A stretch of DNA of 64,000 bases, from contig CAILZB010000112.1 in assembly GCA_903838565.1 (NCBI GenBank), positions 33,098 to 97,097 of the forward strand. Reading direction: 5' to 3'. The position numbers and the translations under genes are program-made. Below, in pieces: positions 58,367 through 64,000 of the stretch. The notes beneath the pieces are model-generated. The model had not been told where the DNA came from. It saw nothing but the letters and a program-made list of their open reading frames with translations, and made no database searches. Source of the DNA: an uncultured beta proteobacterium (lineage in GTDB: Bacteria > Pseudomonadota > Gammaproteobacteria > Burkholderiales > Burkholderiaceae_C). Position 1 is the first letter of the stretch. Each line of letters starts with the position of its first letter.

Positions 58367-59534
58367 AGCGCGCCAAAATTTCCTCACGCCGACGCGGATC
58401 GATATTCACGCGGCTCAGATCCCCCTGCACGTGGGGCAGCGCCAGCAGCAGCGGATCCATGATCTTGAACCACAGCGCCGGCACATAGGCGAGCGAAAAC
58501 ATGCCGAAGTAGCCGCTGGGCAACTGCGGCAGTTGCTCGAAATGCCGCAGCGACTGGTAACGCCGCGACGGGTGGGCGTGGTGGTCCGAGTGCCGCTGCA
58601 AATGGAAGGTCACCAGATTCGTCACGAGGTGGTTCGCGTTCCACGAATGGTGCGGCTGCGGCCGTTCATACTGGCCGCTGGGCAGGCGCTGCCGCAGCAG
58701 ACCGTAGTGTTCGACATAGTTGGCCGAAGTCAGCTGCCACCAGGCAACCACGTTGTGTACCGCGAGGAAGGGCAACATGACCCAGCCGAAGGCCAGGACC
58801 AGTCCGATTTGCAGCAGCGCCGTGATCGCATAGGACTGCAGCATGGTGTTGTGCGGACTCCAGGCCGATCGCTTTTGCTGCGCCAGACGCTCGCGTTCCA
58901 AGTGCCATGCCCGGCGCACGCCACCGGGCAATTCGCGCAGCGCAAAGCGATAGATGTTTTCGCCCATGCGGGCGCTGGCATGGTCTTCGGGCGTGGAGAC
59001 CCAGCGGTGGTGGCCACGCCCGTGCTCCACGGTGAAGTGGCCATAGGCCGGCACCGCCAGCACCAGGCGCGCAAGCCACTGCTCGACGGGATTGTGTTTA
59101 TGCCCCAACTCATGACCGGTGTTCAGACCCAGCCCTGAGTCCGTGCCGGCCACATAGGCAAACAGCAGCAATGCCCACCACGACAGGGAATGGGTTCCCA
59201 CCCACCAGGCGCAGCCGATGAGCGCGACAAAGTGCAGCGGCACCGTGGCCCAGGTGAGCCAGCGGTAGTACCGGTCTTCCTCCAGCTGCGGCACGATGAT
59301 TTCCGGCGGATTGTTCTCGTCTTCGCCGATCAGGTAGTCCAGCAGCGGCATCAGGCCGTAGCTGATCAGCAGCGGCAGGCCCAGAGCGATCTCCATCCCG
59401 CTGGCGCTGTGGACGGCCATGCCCACGAAGGGCAGCAGCGGAAAGACCACCGACATCAGCCACAGCCAGCGCTTTCGATCGCGGTACTGCGCGTGCCCCT
59501 GATGGGGATCGCTTGCAACGTAGCTCATCGGCAT
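58353..59534 (-). CDS. alkB: Alkane 1-monooxygenase (AlkB)
   Basis: The 393-residue integral-membrane di-iron hydroxylase carries the AlkB histidine boxes HELGHKHN, EHGRGHHRW and LQRHSDHHAHP, plus NYVEHYGLLRQ. These bind the di-iron centre. It oxidises terminal carbon of medium-chain alkanes or alkyl compounds with rubredoxin as electron donor. A strong Shine-Dalgarno sequence (GGGAGAAGG) precedes ATG 59534. The end overlaps the DUF1800 gene. No rubredoxin or rubredoxin reductase gene is found in the window. Confidence 0.95.
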   Translation of the reverse strand: MPMSYVASDPHQGHAQYRDRKRWLWLMSVVFPLLPFVGMAVHSASGMEIALGLPLLISYGLMPLLDYLIGEDENNPPEIIVPQLEEDRYYRWLTWATVPLHFVALIGCAWWVGTHSLSWWALLLFAYVAGTDSGLGLNTGHELGHKHNPVEQWLARLVLAVPAYGHFTVEHGRGHHRWVSTPEDHASARMGENIYRFALRELPGGVRRAWHLERERLAQQKRSAWSPHNTMLQSYAITALLQIGLVLAFGWVMLPFLAVHNVVAWWQLTSANYVEHYGLLRQRLPSGQYERPQPHHSWNANHLVTNLVTFHLQRHSDHHAHPSRRYQSLRHFEQLPQLPSGYFGMFSLAYVPALWFKIMDPLLLALPHVQGDLSRVNIDPRRREEILARYGNP

Positions 59535-59676
59535 GGGCCTTCTCCCTTGGGCAGAAGCCGCATATTACCGGACCGCCAGCGCAAAGGCGCCGAGTACCGC
59601 TGCGACAATGTCTTGCAGTTTGCAGGTACTGATGCACGAAGGCGCTGCGCTGGAAGGCCTGGTCTTTCGGTCGCAC

Positions 59677-59705
59677 TGTAAGAATTCCTTGTGCTGGCGC
59701 GTCTA
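59677..59705 (+). promoter_or_regulatory. Candidate ECF-type promoter of the MNIO operon
   Basis: TGTAAG (59677-59682) and CGTCTA (59700-59705) are separated by 17 bases. TGTAAC/CGTCTA-like boxes are the form used by several ECF factors, including those upstream of BufA-BufB-BufC operons. Transcription would start near 59712, about 70 bases before the MNIO ATG. Confidence 0.4.
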
Positions 59706-59781
59706 AGCTTTGCCGGCGGGCTTTGGCAAAGGCCCGATCTGGATCGCGAACACCCTGACAGCATTTTTTTGGAGCCCTTGC

Positions 59782-60672
59782 ATGCATCAACCACTCGCAC
59801 CGGGAGGCCTGCCAGCGCGCGGCGGTGTGGGCTTGAAACCCCAGCACTTCCAGGACGTCCTGACGAGCGCGCCGGCGGTCGGCTTCTTTGAAGTCCACGC
59901 CGAGAACTACATGGTCGCCGGCGGTCCCTTTCACCACTACCTGGGACTGATCCGCGAACGCTACCCGCTGTCGATACATGGCGTGGGCCTGTCCATCGGC
60001 GGTGAAACGCCGCTTGATCGGGCCCACCTGGACCGTTTGGCTGCGCTGCTGGCGCGCTACCAGCCGCAGTCGTTCTCGGAGCATCTGGCCTGGGCCAGTC
60101 ATGGCGAGGTATTCCTCAACGACCTGCTGCCGGCCCCCTTCAACGCCCAGACGCTGAACCGGGTGTGCGACCACATCGACCAGGTGCAGCAGCATCTGGG
60201 CTGCCGCATGCTGCTGGAAAACCCCGCCACCTATGTCGAGTTCGCCGCGAGCGACATGCCTGAGACCGACTTCATCACGCAAGTGCTGCGCCGCACCGGC
60301 TGCGGCCTGCTGCTGGACGTGAACAACGTTTACGTCTCCTGCACGAATCACCACCGCGACCCCTACGCCTACCTGGACGCCTGCCTCGCGGCCATCCCGG
60401 TTTCGTCGATCGGCGAAATCCATCTGGCCGGTTTTGCCAGCGACAGCGACGCCGCCGGAGCGCCGCTGCTGATCGACAGCCATGGCTCGCCCGTGGCCTC
60501 GGCGGTGTGGGACCTGTACGCCTACACGATCGCGCGCACCGGAGCGATCGCGACGCTGATCGAGCGCGACAACGACGTTCCGGCGCTGCCCGTGCTACTG
60601 GAAGAAGCCCATCGGGCCGAGCAGATCATGGGGTCGGCTCACAGGGCGCACGGCGCGAGGGTCATCCCATGA
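59782..60672 (+). CDS. MNIO-family enzyme (DUF692, BufB-like)
   Basis: The 296-residue TIM-barrel protein has the multinuclear non-haem iron oxygenase motifs: [48 protein letters not shown] and EIHLAGF with DSHG. The His, Glu and Asp ligands of the iron cluster are all present. MNIOs modify cysteine-containing ribosomal peptides, for example to oxazolone-thioamide or related products. The ATG at 59782 is chosen because it gives [19 protein letters not shown]. It overlaps the next gene by four bases. No BufA precursor gene lies upstream. Confidence 0.92.
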   Translation: MHQPLAPGGLPARGGVGLKPQHFQDVLTSAPAVGFFEVHAENYMVAGGPFHHYLGLIRERYPLSIHGVGLSIGGETPLDRAHLDRLAALLARYQPQSFSEHLAWASHGEVFLNDLLPAPFNAQTLNRVCDHIDQVQQHLGCRMLLENPATYVEFAASDMPETDFITQVLRRTGCGLLLDVNNVYVSCTNHHRDPYAYLDACLAAIPVSSIGEIHLAGFASDSDAAGAPLLIDSHGSPVASAVWDLYAYTIARTGAIATLIERDNDVPALPVLLEEAHRAEQIMGSAHRAHGARVIP

Positions 60673-61439
60673 GCACGCAGCAGGAATTCTTCGACGCGCT
60701 GTTCGATGCCGACGGCGTCGAGGCGCCGTGTCCGGCGGGGCTGGTGAGCTGGAACCAGTCCGATCCGGCGCGCCGTTTTGCGGTTTACCGCAACAACGTG
60801 ATGGTGTCGCTGATGGATGCGCTGGCGCAGGCTTTTCCGGTGACGCAGGAGCTCGTGGGCGAGGAATTCTTCCGGGCCATGGCCAAGCGCTTTGTGCTGG
60901 CACATCCGCCGCGTACGCGCATTCTGGCGTACTACGGCCAGGAGTTTGCCGCCTTTGTCCAGGCCTTTGCGCCGGCCGCGTCGCTACCCTATCTGGCCGA
61001 TGTGGCGCGCCTGGAGATGCTGCGCATCCAGGCCTACCACGCCGCCGACGCGACGACGCTGACTGCGCAGGACATCGCCGCTGCGCTGGCCGACGAGGCC
61101 GGTCTGGGCGAATTGCGTTTTGGCCTGCACCCTTCGGTGTCGGTGCTGCGCTCGCGCCATGCGGTGGTCTCGCTGTGGGGCGCGCATCAGGGCCTGCTGG
61201 ATATCGCCAGCGTGGATCCGGCGCAGGCGCAAACCGCTCTGATCGTTCGCATCGGACTGGACGTCAGCATCGTCGGCATCGACGACGCCAGCGGCTTCTT
61301 CATCGAGCAGCTGCGGCAGGACGCCAGCCTGGGCCAGGCCGCAGCCGCCAGCGAGCAGGAATTCCCGCAGTTCGACCTGGCCACCGGCCTGGGCGCGCTG
61401 CTGCGCTGGCACTGCGTGAGTGCACTCAAGGCGCCTTGA
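60669..61439 (+). CDS. BufC-like partner protein (DUF2063-type)
   Basis: The 256-residue protein has an N-terminal DUF2063 domain ([40 protein letters not shown]) and a C-terminal helical region with [18 protein letters not shown] segment. In known systems it binds the precursor leader and helps MNIO. The start overlaps the MNIO stop by four bases (ATGA), so the pair is coupled. No precursor gene is present. Confidence 0.9.
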   Translation: MSTQQEFFDALFDADGVEAPCPAGLVSWNQSDPARRFAVYRNNVMVSLMDALAQAFPVTQELVGEEFFRAMAKRFVLAHPPRTRILAYYGQEFAAFVQAFAPAASLPYLADVARLEMLRIQAYHAADATTLTAQDIAAALADEAGLGELRFGLHPSVSVLRSRHAVVSLWGAHQGLLDIASVDPAQAQTALIVRIGLDVSIVGIDDASGFFIEQLRQDASLGQAAAASEQEFPQFDLATGLGALLRWHCVSALKAP

Positions 61440-61608
61440 CGCAGGGAGCGGCGCGCCCTGGCGTGCGGCGGTGCGCTATCATCCTTTCGCGTAGTCCGGG
61501 CGCCACGGACAGATGACTGAGGCTGCGATCGCGTCCGCAGTCCTTTCGTTTTCTGCACCGACCGGCGTTGTGCCGCGGGTGGAAAAATCAATCTGTGCAA
61601 TGTGACCT

Positions 61609-62529
61609 ATGGAAACCAAATGGCTTGAGGATTTTGTCAGCCTGGCCGAGACCCACAGTTTCAGCCGATCGGCGCAGTTGCGCCACGTGACGCAGCCGGC
61701 TTTCTCGCGCCGAATCCAGTCGCTGGAGGCTTGGGCCGGGGCCGATCTGGTGGACCGCAGTTCCTACCCCACGCGCCTGACCAAGGCCGGCACCACGCTG
61801 TACACGCAATCGCTGGAGATACTGCAGGCGCTTCAGAGCACGCGTGCCATGCTGCGCGGCTACCACGCCGCCGGCAGCGACGTGATCGAATTTGCCGTGC
61901 CGCACACGCTGGCGCTGACGTTTTTCCCGGCCTGGCTGTCGGAGCTACGGGGGCAGTTCGGCCCGATCAAGAGCCGCCTGATTGCGCTGAATGTGCACGA
62001 CGCCGTGATGCGTCTGGTCGAGGGCAGCTGCGACCTGCTGCTGTCCTACCACCATGCGTCGCAGCCGGTTCAGCTCGACGCCGACCGCTACGAGATGCAG
62101 ACGCTGGGTCAGGAGGTGCTGGCGCCGTATGCGCGCCCGGATGCCACGGGTGCGCCGCTGTTCCAGTTGCCGGGGAAGGCCGGGCAGCCCGTGCCCTATC
62201 TGGGCTACGCGCCCGGTGCCTATCTGGGCCTGGTGGTGGACCTGATTCTGAAGCAATGCGGTACGCCGATCCACCTGGACCGGGTGTATGAGACCGACAT
62301 GGCCGAAGGCCTCAAGGCCATGGCACTGGAGGGACACGGCGTGGCCTTTTTACCTTACAGTGCAGTGCGCAAGGAACTGCGCAGCAAGAAGCTCGTCAGC
62401 GCCGCTCCCAAAGAAATGGACGGACTGAAGATGACGCTGGACATACGCATCTATCGGGAGCGACCGCACGCCAACCAGGAGCCCAAGGGGGCAGCCCAGG
62501 CATTGTGGGAATTCTTGGCCAACACTTGA
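61609..62529 (+). CDS. LysR-family transcription regulator
   Basis: The 306-residue protein begins METKWLEDFVSLAETHSFSR, the LysR helix-turn-helix, and continues with the substrate-binding core and MTLDIRIYRERPHANQEPKG at the end. Its closest neighbours are the amino-acid binding protein downstream and the MNIO pair upstream. The target is unknown; LysR proteins often regulate an adjacent gene, here possibly the binding-protein gene. Confidence 0.92.
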   Translation: METKWLEDFVSLAETHSFSRSAQLRHVTQPAFSRRIQSLEAWAGADLVDRSSYPTRLTKAGTTLYTQSLEILQALQSTRAMLRGYHAAGSDVIEFAVPHTLALTFFPAWLSELRGQFGPIKSRLIALNVHDAVMRLVEGSCDLLLSYHHASQPVQLDADRYEMQTLGQEVLAPYARPDATGAPLFQLPGKAGQPVPYLGYAPGAYLGLVVDLILKQCGTPIHLDRVYETDMAEGLKAMALEGHGVAFLPYSAVRKELRSKKLVSAAPKEMDGLKMTLDIRIYRERPHANQEPKGAAQALWEFLANT

Positions 62530-62563
62530 CGCGAACCGACGCAACACAACGAGGAACCTCAGC

Positions 62564-63454
62564 ATGCATTATTTTTCCCGGGCCATGACCGTGTCCATTC
62601 TGTTTTTCAGCCTGGCTGCGGCGACACAGGCACAGACCGTGCTGCAGCGAATTGAAGGCGGCGGCAAGCTGGTGATTGCGCACCGCGAGTCCTCGATTCC
62701 CTTCTCGTATGTCGATGCCGACAAGAAGCCCGTGGGTTATGCCGTCGACCTCTGTTTGAGGATCGCCGAGGCGGTGCGCAAGAAGACGGGGATGAAGACC
62801 ATGGCGGTGTCGTTCCTGCAGGTCACGCCCAGCAACCGGATCACGATGATCGAGCAGGGCAAGGCCGACCTGGAGTGCGGCTCCACCACCAACAACGCCG
62901 AGCGGCGGCTCAAGGTGGGCTTCACCATTCCCCACTTCATCACCGGCGCGCGCCTGCTGGTGCGTGCCGACAGCAAGATCGAGCGCCTGGAAGACCTGGA
63001 GGGCAAGAAGCTTGTCTCCACCAAGGGCACGACCCCGCTGAAGGCGGCGGAGCAGGCAAACCGCGAGCGCTTGCTGCACATCACGATTCTGGAGGCGCCC
63101 GATCACGCCCGTGCGGTGGAGATGGTGGAAAAGGGTGAGGCTGACGCCTTCGTCATGGACGACGTGCTGTTGTTCGGCCTGGCCGCCAATCGAGCCAACC
63201 CGGCCGCGCTGAAGGTGGTGGGCAAGTTCATCACCACCGAACCGCTGGCGATGATGTTGCCCAAGAACGACCCCGAATTCAAGAAGCTGGTGGACGATGA
63301 GATGCGCCGACTGATACAGAGCCGGGAGATCTATCCGATCTACGACAAGTGGTTCATGAAACCCATCCCGCCCAAGAACACCGCCTTGAATCTGCCCGTG
63401 AGCTACCTGCTGCACGACTTCTGGAAGTACCCCACGGACTACGTGCCCTTCTGA
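62564..63454 (+). CDS. Amino-acid ABC transporter binding protein (glutamate/aspartate type)
   Basis: The 296-residue protein has a signal peptide (VSILFFSLAAATQA) and the two lobes of a family 3 solute-binding protein: KLVIAHRESSIPFSYVDADK, DLECGSTTNNAERR and KGEADAFVMDDVLLFGL. It resembles GltI in layout. It binds its ligand in the periplasm, but no permease or ATPase is in the window, so the partner lies elsewhere. The start has GAGG just before ATG 62564. Confidence 0.9.
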   Translation: MHYFSRAMTVSILFFSLAAATQAQTVLQRIEGGGKLVIAHRESSIPFSYVDADKKPVGYAVDLCLRIAEAVRKKTGMKTMAVSFLQVTPSNRITMIEQGKADLECGSTTNNAERRLKVGFTIPHFITGARLLVRADSKIERLEDLEGKKLVSTKGTTPLKAAEQANRERLLHITILEAPDHARAVEMVEKGEADAFVMDDVLLFGLAANRANPAALKVVGKFITTEPLAMMLPKNDPEFKKLVDDEMRRLIQSREIYPIYDKWFMKPIPPKNTALNLPVSYLLHDFWKYPTDYVPF

Positions 63455-63460
63455 GACCTT

Positions 63461-63554
63461 GCGGGACAGACCAAGAACTACGCCTAGCGAGTATTGCTCT
63501 GTCCTCAACTGACTAGAAATTGCGGGACGGAATTAGCTCTGTCCTCGACTGATA
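63461..63554. repeat. Two REP-like direct repeat units before pyrC
   Basis: The unit GCGGGACRGA...GCTCTGTCCTCRACTGA occurs twice (about 63461-63510 and 63522-63552). Within each, GGGACAGA and TCTGTCC can pair. Such imperfect palindromic units are typical of REP or BIME elements spread by RAYT transposases. No transposase gene lies here. Confidence 0.55.
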
Positions 63555-63566
63555 AGCTTGCGGCAC

Positions 63567-64000
63567 ATGACCCAACAAATCACCCTCACCCGACCCGACG
63601 ACTGGCATCTGCACGTGCGTGACGCGCAGGCGCTCGCCACCGTCGTTCCCCATACAGCCGCGCAGTTTGGCCGCGCCATCATCATGCCCAACCTGCGGCC
63701 TCCGGTCACGACCGCGGCGCAGGCGCTGGCCTACAAGCAGCGCATCCTGGCGGCCGTGCCCGCAGGCGTGGACTTCGAACCCCTGATGACGCTGTACCTC
63801 ACCGACAGCCTGCCCGCCGACGAGATCGCCCGCGCCAAGGACGCCGGCGTGGTGGCGCTCAAGCTCTACCCGGCCGGCGCCACCACGCACAGCGACGCGG
63901 GCGTGACCGATCTGCGCAAGACCTACGCCACGCTCCAGGCAATGCAGCGCGCTGGCATGCCGCTGCTGGTGCACGGCGAGGTGACTTCGCCCGAGATCGA
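63567..64000 (+). CDS. pyrC: Dihydroorotase, N-terminal part (cut by the window edge)
   Basis: The reading frame from ATG 63567 is open to the window end: [20 protein letters not shown], then [40 protein letters not shown] and [19 protein letters not shown]. The HLHVRD motif holds the first zinc His pair, Lys in ALKLYPAG is the carbamylated ligand, and LLVHGEVT begins the second zinc part. This is class II PyrC, which closes carbamoyl aspartate to dihydroorotate in pyrimidine synthesis. The C-terminal half lies outside the window. Confidence 0.96.
   Translation, partial: MTQQITLTRPDDWHLHVRDAQALATVVPHTAAQFGRAIIMPNLRPPVTTAAQALAYKQRILAAVPAGVDFEPLMTLYLTDSLPADEIARAKDAGVVALKLYPAGATTHSDAGVTDLRKTYATLQAMQRAGMPLLVHGEVTSPEI

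Noticed and set aside
59110..60483. Minus-strand frame opposite the MNIO gene
   Set aside because: It is out of frame with AlkB and antisense to a clearly conserved MNIO enzyme.

Overview
The window is high-GC DNA with the gene content and order of a betaproteobacterium of the order Burkholderiales, probably Comamonadaceae-like: rplY-pth order, a YfhL-type ferredoxin, RpfG/GGEEF-style signalling, AlkB, and many large hybrid sensors. The genus cannot be named from sequence alone. No tRNA, rRNA, CRISPR array or complete insertion sequence was seen.

Layout. 0-1.9 kb: housekeeping end of rplY, pth, a KTSC-domain protein and an outer-membrane (OM) barrel protein. 1.9-10.7 kb: an accessory island with a divergent zinc/HTH protein, a VirD4-like ATPase without conjugation genes, a ClpP-like serine protease, four unrecognised small or envelope proteins, and an FtsH-like M41 protease that has lost its Walker A motif. 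10.8-14.8 kb: ferredoxin and a Dpp/Opp-type ABC transporter lacking its binding protein. 14.9-17.4 kb: a Fur-box iron-uptake cluster (cupredoxin, FTR1 permease, OM barrel, membrane protein).

17.6-34.4 kb: the most remarkable region. ApbE and 15 further tightly packed genes run in one direction. They encode an HzsA-like multiheme lipoprotein and a small haem lipoprotein, two OM barrels, a TlpA thioredoxin, DUF4266, DUF3570, and a trans-envelope machine: two long TPR proteins, one TolQ/ExbB-like channel, two unequal ExbD/TolR-like proteins, and an AgmX/TonB-like protein. The 1+2 channel stoichiometry and the TPR, OM-barrel and AgmX partners resemble the Agl-Glt machinery of Myxococcus, here apparently joined to a redox module.

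34.8-44.7 kb: a signalling block with an EAL-HDOD protein, a GGEEF response regulator, an MCP with a C-terminal sensor domain, a response regulator and a 1616-residue hybrid kinase. 45.1-55.5 kb: two paralogous ECF sigma factors of the kinase-associated type, two paralogous Ser/Thr kinases, a fragment of a third kinase (34.4 kb), and a nearly identical 209-bp repeat. The two repeat copies carry reciprocal gene stubs: copy 1 ends with a stub of the DUF1453 gene, and copy 2 begins with a stub of the kinase gene. This records a duplication followed by loss. Both sigma factors replace the acidic DAED motif of region 2.2 with DTTS or DTGS, which suggests activation by phosphorylation.

55.0-59.5 kb (minus strand): alkB, DUF1800, DUF1501 and a DUF1453/CcdC-like gene. 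59.7-64 kb: an MNIO (BufB-like) enzyme and its BufC-like partner without a recognisable BufA precursor, a LysR regulator, an amino-acid binding protein, a REP-like repeat pair, and the start of pyrC.
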